Shown: one piece after another, positions 35,005 to 43,555 of the stretch | How positions within the stretch are numbered: position 1 is the stretch's first letter | Layout of the letters: each line of letters opens with the position of its first letter | Source of the DNA: Cronobacter turicensis z3032 | GTDB taxonomy: Bacteria; Pseudomonadota; Gammaproteobacteria; Enterobacterales; Enterobacteriaceae | NCBI GenBank assembly: GCA_000027065.2 | Contig: FN543093.2 | Location: forward strand, 3,352,074-3,416,073 | DNA: 64,000 nt | Reading direction: 5' to 3' | The notes under the pieces: model-generated | What the model was told of the DNA's origin: nothing | The model's input: the letters and a program-made list of their open reading frames with translations, nothing else | Database searches by the model: none | Position numbers and translations under genes: made by a program

Positions 35005-36099
35005 ATGGAAGATGTAAATTATTTCAGCTCTGATGCTTTCAAAGCCTCAGCAACGCATTTTTTGAAATTAATCGATAACCATGTCAGCACGGAATATAAT
35101 GCTCTAAGTCTTTTCGAAATACAGTTATGCAATACGCTCTCCAATATATTAAACAACATGATTCAATTCCCTCAGTTGTGGGGGGAAAGATGTGCATTAA
35201 AAACAGAAGAGCAGAATAGTCATCTCACCTTCATCTTAAATGAAAGCAGCACGGATATTAATCACACCCAGAACATCTATGCAGAATTATATTTTTATAT
35301 TATTGAAGCGGTATCCTTCAGTCCATCCTACCCGTCGAGCACGCTTTCTTCATACTTTGACTTCGGTCTAGAGTACCTAGGCGAGTTCGAAAAAGAAAGC
35401 AAACGAAAGATATACTCTGCATTGCTGCGCCTGCCGGTTAGTATTTTAAATAAGAGCATGGCAAAGCTTAACGTAGAAGGTTATCACAAGTCCTTATTGC
35501 AAATAGAATCAACCGAAAAAAAACTAGCAAGCATGCAAATTGATTTAGAGAAAAAAATCAAAAGAGTTGAACGACTGGAAGCTCAATTAAAAAACCAAGA
35601 AACCGCGTACAACTTCGTAGGCTTATACAAAGGATTTGTTAAGTTAGGAACAATGAAAAGCGCAGAATTAAAAGAAACCAAAAGAATACTGCTGGGTCTT
35701 GCAACTGTAATCCCTCTATTGATCTTTGCTGAAGTTATTTACTTCGCCCTTTCTGGAAAAAACGACACCACTGTCACACATATTATCAAACTTATACCTT
35801 TGGCTTCGCTCGTTCTTATACTTTTGTATTACTTCAGGGTAGTGCTTAGCTCCTTTAACTCTATAAAATCGCAGCTAATGCAAATTGAACTAAGAAAGAG
35901 CCTCTGTCGCTTTATCCAAAAATACGGCGAATACTCTAAAGAGATAAACGCCAATAGCAAGGAAGGAGATAGAAACCCCTTAGCTAAATTTGAGGATATT
36001 ATTTTTTCAAACATTATGGCCTCAGATGATAAAACCCCCTCAACATTTGACGGCATGGAACAACTAGCTAGCATGATAAAGGCTGTTAAAGGGAGCTAA
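35005..36099 (+). CDS. Coiled-coil/two-TM cargo protein, intact (copy 2)
   Basis: 364 residues from the ATG at 35005, which has CAGGA 5 bases upstream; the frame opens at 34930 but lacks a better start. An N-terminal helical soluble domain is followed by a coiled coil (about 165-200, STEKKLASMQIDLEKKIKRV) and two TM helices (about 228-249 and 262-281). The cytosolic tail contains KSQLMQIELRKSLCRF and FDGMEQLASMIK. The tail and TM arrangement match the frameshifted gene at 29193-30363. AT-rich and inverted between late operons S and V. Unknown family; a membrane-anchored sensor or exclusion protein is a guess. Confidence 0.8.
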   Translation: MEDVNYFSSDAFKASATHFLKLIDNHVSTEYNALSLFEIQLCNTLSNILNNMIQFPQLWGERCALKTEEQNSHLTFILNESSTDINHTQNIYAELYFYIIEAVSFSPSYPSSTLSSYFDFGLEYLGEFEKESKRKIYSALLRLPVSILNKSMAKLNVEGYHKSLLQIESTEKKLASMQIDLEKKIKRVERLEAQLKNQETAYNFVGLYKGFVKLGTMKSAELKETKRILLGLATVIPLLIFAEVIYFALSGKNDTTVTHIIKLIPLASLVLILLYYFRVVLSSFNSIKSQLMQIELRKSLCRFIQKYGEYSKEINANSKEGDRNPLAKFEDIIFSNIMASDDKTPSTFDGMEQLASMIKAVKGS

Positions 36100-36105
36100 T
36101 CATAA

Positions 36106-36134
36106 AAGCGAGCCCCTTAACGGGGCTCGTTTAA
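36106..36134. terminator. Terminator shared by the cargo gene and S
   Basis: GCGAGCCCC / GGGGCTCGT stem with A's before and T's after. It overlaps the last codons of S, so it serves both convergent genes. Confidence 0.85.
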
Positions 36135-36572
36135 AATTGAAATAATGAGTTCCTCAACCGCCTGCCGGTCGCCCTCATCAAACCCGAGCAACGGGCGCGC
36201 CGGATACTGAACCGCCCTGCCGTTGCGGCCAGGTTTATCTTTCAGGCCGTACTGATGCACCCGCGCGATGCGCTGCACCTTACCGGTAAATTCCACCACG
36301 GCGGCATCGCTGCTGCCAGTGGCTTTCATAAAACGGTTAGTGCGAAGCTTCGCGAACATTTCGCGCTTTACCCGGCCTTTTTTGGCGCGGGCGGGCTGTT
36401 CCCGCCGCGGCGTGTAGGCGCTGCCGTCCGGGGCTTTCTGCGCCTTAATGCGCTGCTGCTGCCGGGTGCGCAGCGTCTTCGCGATATCCTTCGCCATCCG
36501 GCGCCGGCCCGCCGGTAACAGGGCGGCAATCAGCGCGGAAAGCCGCTTTTCAAACGGGCTGAAATCATTCAT
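36117..36572 (-). CDS. S: Tail completion protein gpS
   Basis: 151-residue P2 gpS (tail completion, virion morphogenesis family). Basic N-terminal half (RRRMAKDIAKTLRTRQQQRI, AYTPRREQPARAKKGRVK) and the conserved RIARVHQYGLKDKPGR block. Last gene of the O-to-S late operon. Overlaps R by 8 bases. Confidence 0.93.
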   Translation of the reverse strand: MNDFSPFEKRLSALIAALLPAGRRRMAKDIAKTLRTRQQQRIKAQKAPDGSAYTPRREQPARAKKGRVKREMFAKLRTNRFMKATGSSDAAVVEFTGKVQRIARVHQYGLKDKPGRNGRAVQYPARPLLGFDEGDRQAVEELIISILNEPR

Positions 36573-37032
36573 GCCAGCGACTCACAAATTCACCGTTGAT
36601 ATAGAGCTCAGCCGGACGCGTGACCGGCTCCGGCAGCGGCGGCTCCGGTAGGTCAGAGACATACAGCGCACCGTCCGACTCCTTAACCAGCGTGCGCTCG
36701 CTGATTAACAGGCTGATGCTGACATCGACGCTGCTGTCGTTGTTGATATCCGCATACCAGGTAAATCCCTTTTTCATGCCGTCGTCCGTGGTCATGATAT
36801 CGGGCTGATTTTCCCGTAACCACGCGGCGACCGGCACAAGCAGCAGGTTAATATCGCCGGTGTAATCGGTCACGACCACATTCAGCGTGTAGCGGTTTTC
36901 AAACGACAGCGAGGCGGCGAGCGTGGCGACAATCTGGCCGTTGTCGATAAACAGGCGCAGCATATCCGGGTTAGTACGCAGCACCGGCAGCGCATCAGTC
37001 AGGGCTTTTCGCAGGCTCTCGGGCTTTTTCAT
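36565..37032 (-). CDS. R: Tail completion protein gpR
   Basis: P2 gpR family, 155 residues from the ATG at 37032 (start MKKPESLRKALTD as in P2; an ATG three codons earlier at 37041 is possible). Conserved features are RENQPDIMTTDDGMKKGFTW, the acidic ADINNDSS, and the ending VTRPAELYINGE. The 5' end overlaps the end of lysC. Confidence 0.92.
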   Translation of the reverse strand: MKKPESLRKALTDALPVLRTNPDMLRLFIDNGQIVATLAASLSFENRYTLNVVVTDYTGDINLLLVPVAAWLRENQPDIMTTDDGMKKGFTWYADINNDSSVDVSISLLISERTLVKESDGALYVSDLPEPPLPEPVTRPAELYINGEFVSRWHE

Positions 37033-37285
37033 CAGTTTCATCCTGGCAGTGTTTCACGGCTTCCACCTGAAGCGCGCAGCTCTCAAGCGCGCGCTCCAGG
37101 CGACGGATATCCGCACTCAGATCGCCGTTAGTGATCGGGTCGCTGCCCGGCATCTGGCACAGGCTCACTTTCGGGCAGGCGTTGTAAACAGTGACCGGCA
37201 GAGGCGCAGGCGGGACGTTGGTGCACCCGGCGCACAGCATCAGGCAAATCAGTGCGATACCAGCGGCGAAATTCGTCGTTTTCAT
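36995..37285 (-). CDS. lysC: o-spanin LysC (Rz1-like lipoprotein)
   Basis: 96-residue outer-membrane spanin subunit that disrupts the outer membrane with LysB at lysis. Short signal peptide with lipobox LCAG/C (cysteine 21), then a proline-rich segment (VPPAPLP). It starts within lysB in another frame (overlap 37128-37285), the classic nested spanin layout, and overlaps R downstream. Confidence 0.85.
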   Translation of the reverse strand: MKTTNFAAGIALICLMLCAGCTNVPPAPLPVTVYNACPKVSLCQMPGSDPITNGDLSADIRRLERALESCALQVEAVKHCQDETDEKAREPAKSPD

Positions 37286-37553
37286 TGAGTAACCTCATGA
37301 TGGTCTGTTCCTGTCGCTGCGCCGCCTCGCGCGCTGCGTCGAGCTGGCCGCGCAGCTTCACCTGCGCCCGCTCGTTGTTATCCGCCATGCTGACGGCCAC
37401 GCTGAGCTGATTTTTCAGCATTCCGATTTGTCTTTTCTGGCCGTCGGCTACGCGATTCGCCTTTTCAAAGCTTCGCGAGAGCGTGCTGTTTTCGCGCCCC
37501 AGCCAGACCAGACCGGCGAGCGCCAGCAGAAGTAAAATGATCAGCGTTTTCAT
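37128..37553 (-). CDS. lysB: i-spanin LysB (Rz-like)
   Basis: Inner-membrane spanin. From the ATG at 37553 the protein has 141 residues: one N-terminal TM (LIILLLLALAGLVWL), then a periplasmic coiled coil (about 25-105, NENDEFRRWYRTDLP at its end). The frame opens 6 codons earlier, but the TM directly follows MKT at 37553. The ATG overlaps the lysozyme stop by 4 bases. The coding end carries the o-spanin gene in another frame. Confidence 0.88.
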   Translation of the reverse strand: MKTLIILLLLALAGLVWLGRENSTLSRSFEKANRVADGQKRQIGMLKNQLSVAVSMADNNERAQVKLRGQLDAAREAAQRQEQTIMRLLNENDEFRRWYRTDLPDAVRRVHQRPACASAGHCLQRLPESEPVPDAGQRPDH

Positions 37554-38059
37554 GATGCTCCTTTCAGGCACAGCGCCCGCTCACGGGCGCGGCGGTTTTC
37601 AAGGCCGGCGTTACGCACGCCGTTGACATACACCCAGCGGGGGAGCTGATCGCACGCCTGCGCCCACTTTTTCGCGTTGATAAACCCCATCAGCGTTGAC
37701 CGGCAGGCCGCGCCGGTGCCGACGTTAAAAGAAAAGCTGACCACCGCGTCATAAACCGGCGGCGGCATGGCGACCGGCGCGCAGACTGCGAGCGCTTTCT
37801 CCACCTTCAGCACGTCGCCGACCAGGTTCACGGCGGCCTCGCGTTCGGTAATATCCCGCGCCGGCACCACTCCCGCCGTGTGACCGATGCCCGACGTCCA
37901 GACGCCGGCGCTGCACTGGTAGGGCTTCAGGCGGCACCCCTCCAGATCGCCAATCAGCGCGAGCCCCTGCGGCGAGGTATGCAGGCGCCCGAAATCGGGC
38001 AGCAGCGCGGCCAGCGCCAGCACGGCGCCCACGGCACAGCGTTTAACGATTAAGTTCAC
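37550..38059 (-). CDS. SAR endolysin (phage lysozyme)
   Basis: 169-residue T4-type muramidase with an N-terminal weakly hydrophobic signal-anchor-release segment (about 8-22, CAVGAVLALAALL). The catalytic pattern is E40-8-C49-5-T55 (DLEGCRLKPYQCSAGVWTSG), the cysteine variant found in many enterobacterial prophages. Several further cysteines may control activation after release from the membrane. Sits in the usual holin-lysozyme-spanin cassette. Functional counterpart of P2 K, different family. Confidence 0.92.
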   Translation of the reverse strand: MNLIVKRCAVGAVLALAALLPDFGRLHTSPQGLALIGDLEGCRLKPYQCSAGVWTSGIGHTAGVVPARDITEREAAVNLVGDVLKVEKALAVCAPVAMPPPVYDAVVSFSFNVGTGAACRSTLMGFINAKKWAQACDQLPRWVYVNGVRNAGLENRRARERALCLKGAS

Positions 38060-38252
38060 GGATAATTTCCTCTTTGCTTGCGCGCGTGGTGAGAAACAGC
38101 ATCGCCTGGCGCCGGTAATACCAGTTCACGGCCACCGTGACGGCGACGCCGCACATGCCGAAATAGGCGGCAACGTCCTGCGGCGTCATGGCACCGAAGA
38201 AGGCCAGCAGGACGGAAAGCCAGTAGGCTAAAAAGGTGCTGATTTTTTCCAT
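38043..38252 (-). CDS. Holin (gene Y position)
   Basis: 69-residue inner-membrane protein with two TM segments (about 7-23 and 32-48, AYWLSVLLAFFGAM and YFGMCGVAVTVAVNWYY). A charged C-terminus (TTRASKEEIIRELNR) follows, the class II holin plan. The ATG at 38252 is chosen because hydrophobic homology begins there; MGLT lies just upstream. Overlaps the lysozyme start by 17 bases. It is expected to form pinholes that release the SAR endolysin. Confidence 0.85.
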   Translation of the reverse strand: MEKISTFLAYWLSVLLAFFGAMTPQDVAAYFGMCGVAVTVAVNWYYRRQAMLFLTTRASKEEIIRELNR

Positions 38253-38254
38253 GG

Positions 38255-38458
38255 TTAATCCCATAAGTTGATACTCTCAGCGGCGGGCGCCGGCGCGATA
38301 TCAGGCAGCTCGACCGCCGTGCCGTGGGGCAGAACGGCGCCGAGCTCGGCAAGGCCCGGATTGGCAGTCAGCACCGTCTCGACAACCCCCTCCGTGCGCC
38401 CGTAATGGCGCGCACAAATCGCATCGAGCGTGTCGCCCTGTAACGCGAAGGTTTTCAT
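38255..38458 (-). CDS. X: Tail protein gpX (LysM-like)
   Basis: 67 residues from the ATG at 38458, the exact P2 X length, start MKTFALQGDTLDAICARHYG. LysM-like fold (DTLDAICARHYGR, LPHGTAVELPD). The open frame extends upstream to 38527 only by overlapping L. The ATG overlaps the last base of L. Confidence 0.94.
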   Translation of the reverse strand: MKTFALQGDTLDAICARHYGRTEGVVETVLTANPGLAELGAVLPHGTAVELPDIAPAPAAESINLWD

Positions 38459-38952
38459 CAGATTTGCCCTATGATGCAGTGCGGCCTGTCCTGAAGGCGG
38501 GCCACTGACCAGCGCATATCCCGCCACAGTTCATCGACCGTACTGTCGATGCTGTCGGCCTTTTTATCCCCTTTGCCGCTGGCGTCGGCGCCGCGATAGC
38601 GCCCGTAAAGCGAGGCGGTCGCCATCGCGCTGACGGCGCGCAGATACAGGAATATCCGCACGCTTTCGCCGTCGAGCACATCCGCCGGCACGTCAGCAAG
38701 ACGCTTAAAGCCTGCGGCCTGCTGCGCGCGGCGGTATTCCGTCAGCTCGGCGTTGGTTTCCGCGATGCCGGCACAGATGGCCTCGCGTACGCGCGCCGGC
38801 GAAAATGTCTGCTCAAGGCGCATCAGCTCGCGGACCCGCTTCGGCTCCACGTCCGGGAAAAACGGGGTGTTCTTAATCACCGGCTCATCACCGGGCGGCG
38901 TGAGGTCTGCCGGCCCGCCAGGCTGCTCCTCGCCGCTGATAATCCGCATCAT
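38458..38952 (-). CDS. L: Head completion protein gpL
   Basis: 164-residue P2 gpL that closes the packaged head. Features seen are FFPDVEPKRVRELMRLEQTF, TEYRRAQQAAGF, and the C-terminal VDELWRDMRWSVARLQ. A gap of about 95 bases separates it from M. Confidence 0.94.
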   Translation of the reverse strand: MMRIISGEEQPGGPADLTPPGDEPVIKNTPFFPDVEPKRVRELMRLEQTFSPARVREAICAGIAETNAELTEYRRAQQAAGFKRLADVPADVLDGESVRIFLYLRAVSAMATASLYGRYRGADASGKGDKKADSIDSTVDELWRDMRWSVARLQDRPHCIIGQI

Positions 38953-39047
38953 TACTTTCTCCTGTCAGGGTGGGCGGTGGACGCCGGTCGCAGACCGGGT
39001 AAAACCCGCATTGACCGGCGTGCCGCCCTGGCGCGTGGCGCATTCTG

Positions 39048-39794
39048 TTAAACGGCGTTTTTCCTCGGGCGACCACGTTTTGCGGGCGTCGCGGATCGCG
39101 TTGTCTTTTTACGGGGCGCGGCGGTCTTTGCCGCCGGCCTGGCGGGTTTCGGTTGCAGCTCCCGGTCGAGGCGCTCAATCTCTTTTTTCACGCCGGCCTG
39201 TGTGTCGAGCTGCATCGCGCGGCGCAGGTGCTCCAGCGCGGCGGCGGGTTCTCCGGCATCGCGCAGCACAAGTCCGGTGACTTTATGCAGCTTCGCGCGT
39301 ACCTGGTCGGGCATATCCGCGGCCTGCGTGAGCGCCAGCGTATCGGTCAGAAGCGCAGTACTGACCGTCTCGCCGGCGGCATGGGCGCGCATCGCGGCGA
39401 GCGCCACCTCCTCGGTAAAGAGGTACGCGGGCGCGCGGCGGTGCTGTCCGGGCATGGTCAGGCCGTAGCGCAGGGCATAGCGGGCGATATCGAGCGCGCC
39501 GGCAATGTCGCCGGCATCGAGACGCCAGAGCATGACTGTCATCAGAATATCGTCCTGTGCGCCTTTGCCCTGCTGAAGTACGCCGGTGACCCACGGCTGA
39601 TAGAACGGCAGCAGCTCGCGCTTTTTCTCCGCCTTACGCTCGGTGGAATGGATTTGTTTAAGGGTGCGTTGGTCGGCGGCCAGCTTAACCAGCATCTGCT
39701 CGTAAGCAGTGGCATGGCGCAGCAGGCTGTCCTGCCGCTGCGCGGTTTCACTGGCCGAGACCCGCATCATGTGACGCTTTGCGGGACTCGTCAT
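39048..39794 (-). CDS. M: Terminase small subunit / endonuclease gpM
   Basis: 248-residue P2 gpM, which cuts cos with the ATPase gpP. The helical body (HATAYEQMLVKLAADQRTLK, YALRYGLTMPGQHRR) matches the family. The C-terminus is basic, with an AT-hook-like KRGRPRK that may add DNA binding. Follows N by 3 bases. Confidence 0.93.
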   Translation of the reverse strand: MTSPAKRHMMRVSASETAQRQDSLLRHATAYEQMLVKLAADQRTLKQIHSTERKAEKKRELLPFYQPWVTGVLQQGKGAQDDILMTVMLWRLDAGDIAGALDIARYALRYGLTMPGQHRRAPAYLFTEEVALAAMRAHAAGETVSTALLTDTLALTQAADMPDQVRAKLHKVTGLVLRDAGEPAAALEHLRRAMQLDTQAGVKKEIERLDRELQPKPARPAAKTAAPRKKTTRSATPAKRGRPRKNAV

Positions 39795-39797
39795 GGC

Positions 39798-40886
39798 TTA
39801 GCCTTCCTGCGCTGGCGTTGCGGTTTCCTTCACGTCTGGCGCGGCCGTGGTGAAGGTGCCGACCTTGATGTTTTCCACCAGGCAGCCGGCGGCGTAGTCT
39901 TCCACCACGTAATCGATATTCATCGACTCGTAGTTCTCCACACGGTCGAGCTTCGCGTTTTCCTCGATAACGCGGCGGTGGCTCTCATCCATGAAGTAGA
40001 TAGAGAGGTTTTCCAGCGTGGTGATCATCAGCGCATCCGGCGGGAAATACGGCACGCGCACCGCCGGCAGGTTGCCGATTCGTTTCTGGCTGACAATGAC
40101 GTCGGCGGCCAGCAGGTCGCTGTTATCCTGCTGCTTATTGACCAGCGGGAAGTATTTGTCGGCCAGCAGCTGACGACCGCAGATAACCACCATATCCGGG
40201 TTTTCCTGGTGCCACGGCGCAATCATGGTGTTGGTCGCATCCATGACCAGCGCGTCGAGGTTTTCATAGTCGCCGCCCTTGCCGACGCGGATCACGTCAG
40301 ACACAACCTCACCGCTTTCAGCCGTGACCTTATCCATCACGCGCGACGGTGCCTGGTTGCGGTACTTCTGAAGCCAGCCCACCGCCACATCCTGAAGCAT
40401 CGGGTTTTCAGCGCGGTTAGACGTTGGCGCACGCTTCACGCCGTTAAAGCCGGCCATGATGAAATCGAGCGCCTGACGCTTGATGATGGCGTTGCGGATA
40501 CGCAGCTGGAAATCCTGAAAACGCGCCCACAGGTCGAGGGTTTTGTAGCGCAGGTGAAAGTCGAAGTTAATCTGATCGCACTCGTACTTGTTGGACTCCA
40601 GCGCGGCGAAATCCCCGGTTTCGCGGGCATGGCCATTCGCGGTGTCTGCCGTGCTGGCGATGGAGCCGGTAACGCCGACGCCAATCTTTTCGCCCTTGAG
40701 TTCGCTCACCGGCACGATGTTGATTTTCGTCAGAAACTCCGAGGATTCCTGCACGGTATCCATCAGGGTTTGCGTGACCGACGGCTGCACGCTGAATTTT
40801 TTCGACACGTCGCCGACGCCGATACCGTTCAGCTCGGCAATACGGGAGAGGTAGGCATTAAATTTAAAGCGGGTTTCCTGGCGCAT
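39798..40886 (-). CDS. N: Major capsid protein gpN
   Basis: 362-residue P2 major capsid precursor (HK97 fold; P2 N is 357). Typical start RQETRFKFNAYLSRIAELNG and the block FQDFQLRIRNAIIKRQALDF are seen. The N-terminal ~30 residues are removed by gpO in P2. Between O and M as in P2. Confidence 0.96.
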   Translation of the reverse strand: MRQETRFKFNAYLSRIAELNGIGVGDVSKKFSVQPSVTQTLMDTVQESSEFLTKINIVPVSELKGEKIGVGVTGSIASTADTANGHARETGDFAALESNKYECDQINFDFHLRYKTLDLWARFQDFQLRIRNAIIKRQALDFIMAGFNGVKRAPTSNRAENPMLQDVAVGWLQKYRNQAPSRVMDKVTAESGEVVSDVIRVGKGGDYENLDALVMDATNTMIAPWHQENPDMVVICGRQLLADKYFPLVNKQQDNSDLLAADVIVSQKRIGNLPAVRVPYFPPDALMITTLENLSIYFMDESHRRVIEENAKLDRVENYESMNIDYVVEDYAAGCLVENIKVGTFTTAAPDVKETATPAQEG

Positions 40887-40938
40887 GGTTTTTCCTGTTG
40901 TCAGGTGAATTTACGGGTGTGCGTGCCGGCGCGGCCGG

Positions 40939-41616
40939 TCAGCAGTTGGTCGACAGCGAATCACCTTCGCCGCCGGTCGCCTGCGTGCGTCGGGGCTGCG
41001 TAAAGCTCTCGGTGTTGTCGAGCGTGCTTTTCAGGTCGGTGAGCGCCTGGCTGGTCTGCGTGGTCTGGCTGGTCACGTCCTGCTTCAGCGCGCTGAAGGC
41101 GTTTTCCATCGCCGCGATACGCTGTTCGGTGGCGCTCAGATTTTCCGGGCTCGCTTTAAAGCGGTTAAGAGGATTTGATTTGGCGGTGCGGCAGAATTCG
41201 AGGTATTCGGTACCGAGGCTTGCCGGATCGTCAGTCACGGCCAGGCCGACCAGATAGCATTTACCGCTGTTGGCAAAGTTCGGCTGAATTTCCATTGAGG
41301 TGTAAACCTTCTGGCCCTTGCCGACCATGTCGACCAGGTTATCGAGCGGGGCGATTTTCGCAAACAGCGCCCATTTGCCGTTAAGCGCAGAATCGTCATC
41401 AATCTTTTCGGCTTTTAGCTCGACCACATCGCCATAGCGGTTAAAGACGCCTTCGGGCAGGATGCCGCGCAGGTGCTCCAGGTTGATGCGGCAACCATAA
41501 ACGCGCGGATCAAAACTCGCGGCCATTTCCTGAATATCGCCGGCGCTGATAACGCGACCGTCGCAGGTGTCGCCCTCGACGCCGATACGAAAGAATTTTG
41601 AGACTTTTTTTGCCAT
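40939..41616 (-). CDS. O: Capsid scaffold / protease gpO
   Basis: 225 residues from the ATG at 41616 (MAKKVSKFFRIGVEG); the frame opens to 41712 without homology. The serine protease triad known for P2 gpO is present at D19, H48 and S107, and the protein ends in a helical scaffolding part. At 225 residues it is shorter than P2 O (284), mostly in the scaffold. First gene of the O-to-S operon, divergent from P. Confidence 0.93.
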   Translation of the reverse strand: MAKKVSKFFRIGVEGDTCDGRVISAGDIQEMAASFDPRVYGCRINLEHLRGILPEGVFNRYGDVVELKAEKIDDDSALNGKWALFAKIAPLDNLVDMVGKGQKVYTSMEIQPNFANSGKCYLVGLAVTDDPASLGTEYLEFCRTAKSNPLNRFKASPENLSATEQRIAAMENAFSALKQDVTSQTTQTSQALTDLKSTLDNTESFTQPRRTQATGGEGDSLSTNC

Positions 41617-41782
41617 TGTCAGGAGTCCTGATAGTGGGGTTACGGGTTCGGGGTTAGTTTCCCGGCGCCGCGTTTCCTTCGCTATCAATCCCGGATGGAT
41701 AAGCCTCCACACAACAGCGCCTTAGCGAATCGCCGGGCGCGCTTAAGTAGCCTTGCCGTGTACCACTTACGGCGAGGCTTTC

Positions 41783-43555
41783 ATGACCATCACCACCGAC
41801 ACCACGCTTTTAAACGACCCGCGACGACAGGCGGCGCTGCTCTACTGGCAGGGCTTTTCCGTGCCGCAAATCGCGGAGATGCTTAAGACCAAACGCCCCA
41901 CCGTGCAGAGCTGGAAGCAGCGCGACGGATGGGATGCGACGGCACCCATTCAGCGCGTCGAAAACACGCTTGAGGCGCGGCTGATTCAGCTTTATGCAAA
42001 GCCCGAGCTGACCGCGCACGACTTTAAAGTCGCGGATTTTCTCTCGCGTCAGATGGAGCGCCTCGCCAGGGTGAACCGCTACGGCCAGACCGGCAACGAG
42101 GCGGATTTAAATCCCAACGTGGCGAACCGCAATAAAGGTGACCGCCGCAGGCCGAAAAAGAATTTCTTCAGCGAGGAGGCGATTGAGAAACTCAGGGAGA
42201 TTTTTTTCGAGGAGTCTTTCGACTATCAGCTGCGCTGGCACAGGGCCGGGTTAGAGCACCGCATCCGCGACATTCTTAAATCGCGCCAGATTGGCGCCAC
42301 GTTCTACTTTTCCCGCGAGGCGCTGCTGCGCGCGCTGGAAACCGGCCATAACCAGATATTTTTATCCGCCTCCAAAACGCAGGCGTATGTGTTTCGCGAA
42401 TACATCATCCAGTTTGCGCGCCGGGTGGATGTTGAGCTGTCAGGCGATCCGATTGTCATCGGCAACAACGGCGCAAAGCTGATTTTTCTCGGCACCAACT
42501 CCAACACCGCGCAGAGCCATAACGGCGACCTGTATGTCGATGAGATTTTCTGGATACCGAATTTCCAGCGGCTGCGTAAAGTCGCCTCGGGCATGGCGTC
42601 GCAGAAGCACCTGCGCTCGACCTATTTCTCGACGCCCTCCACTCTCGGGCATGGCGCGTTTCCTTTCTGGTCTGGTGAGCTGTTCAACAAGGGCCGCACC
42701 TCAGCAGCCGAGCGCGTGGATATTGATATCAGCCACGCGGCGCTCGCCGGCGGCATGCTGTGCGGGGATGGTCAGTGGCGCCAGATTGTCACCATCGAGG
42801 ACGCGCTCGCCGGCGGCTGCGACCTGTTCGATCTTGACGCGCTGAAGCGTGAAAACAGCGCCGAGGATTTCCGCAATCTCTTCATGTGTGAGTTCGTCGA
42901 CGATAAAGCGTCGGTGTTTCCGTTCGAGGAGCTGCAACGCTGCATGGTCGACAGCCTGGAGGAATGGGAAGACTTCTCGCCCTTCGCGGCGCGCCCGTTC
43001 GGCTCGCGCCCGGTGTGGATTGGCTACGACCCGTCGCATACCGGCGACTCCGCCGGCTGCGTGGTGCTGGCGCCGCCGGTTGTCTCGGGCGGCAAGTTCC
43101 GCATTCTGGAGCGCCACCAGTGGAAAGGTATGGACTTCGCCACCCAGGCGCAGGCCATCCGCGAGCTCACTGAAAAATATCAGGTCGAGTACATCGGTAT
43201 CGATGCAACCGGCATCGGCCAGGGCGTGTTTCAGCTTGTGCGCGCCTTCTGGCCTGCCGCGCGCGAAATCCGTTACAGCCCGGAAGTCAAAACCGCAATG
43301 GTGCTTAAGGCAAAAGACACCATCAGCCGCGGCTGTCTGGAGTACGACGCCGGCGCCACGGATATCACGCAGTCCTTTATGGCTATCCGCAAGACCATGA
43401 CCAGCAGCGGGCGCAGCGCCACCTATGAGGCGAGCCGCAGCGAGGAAGCGAGTCACGCGGATGTTGCGTGGGCCACCATGCACGCCCTGTTAAACGAGCC
43501 GCTGACCGCCGGGAGCGGCCAGGCATCATCCTCAATTCTGGAGTTTTACCGATGA
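41783..43555 (+). CDS. P: Terminase large subunit gpP
   Basis: 590 residues from the ATG at 41783 (GCGAGG 6-11 bases upstream), the exact P2 P length. ATPase motor for packaging. An N-terminal HTH-like region (FSVPQIAEMLKTKRPTVQSW) is followed by the ATPase with SASKTQA and the Walker B-like YVDEIFW. The C-terminal RNase H-like nuclease has GYDPSHTGDSAG and GIDATGIGQGV. Overlaps Q by 4 bases. Confidence 0.95.
   Translation: MTITTDTTLLNDPRRQAALLYWQGFSVPQIAEMLKTKRPTVQSWKQRDGWDATAPIQRVENTLEARLIQLYAKPELTAHDFKVADFLSRQMERLARVNRYGQTGNEADLNPNVANRNKGDRRRPKKNFFSEEAIEKLREIFFEESFDYQLRWHRAGLEHRIRDILKSRQIGATFYFSREALLRALETGHNQIFLSASKTQAYVFREYIIQFARRVDVELSGDPIVIGNNGAKLIFLGTNSNTAQSHNGDLYVDEIFWIPNFQRLRKVASGMASQKHLRSTYFSTPSTLGHGAFPFWSGELFNKGRTSAAERVDIDISHAALAGGMLCGDGQWRQIVTIEDALAGGCDLFDLDALKRENSAEDFRNLFMCEFVDDKASVFPFEELQRCMVDSLEEWEDFSPFAARPFGSRPVWIGYDPSHTGDSAGCVVLAPPVVSGGKFRILERHQWKGMDFATQAQAIRELTEKYQVEYIGIDATGIGQGVFQLVRAFWPAAREIRYSPEVKTAMVLKAKDTISRGCLEYDAGATDITQSFMAIRKTMTSSGRSATYEASRSEEASHADVAWATMHALLNEPLTAGSGQASSSILEFYR

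Noticed and set aside
39153-41003. 616-codon plus-strand frame opposite M, N and O
   Set aside because: Antisense shadow; the minus-strand genes are clear P2 homologues with the catalytic triad of gpO visible.
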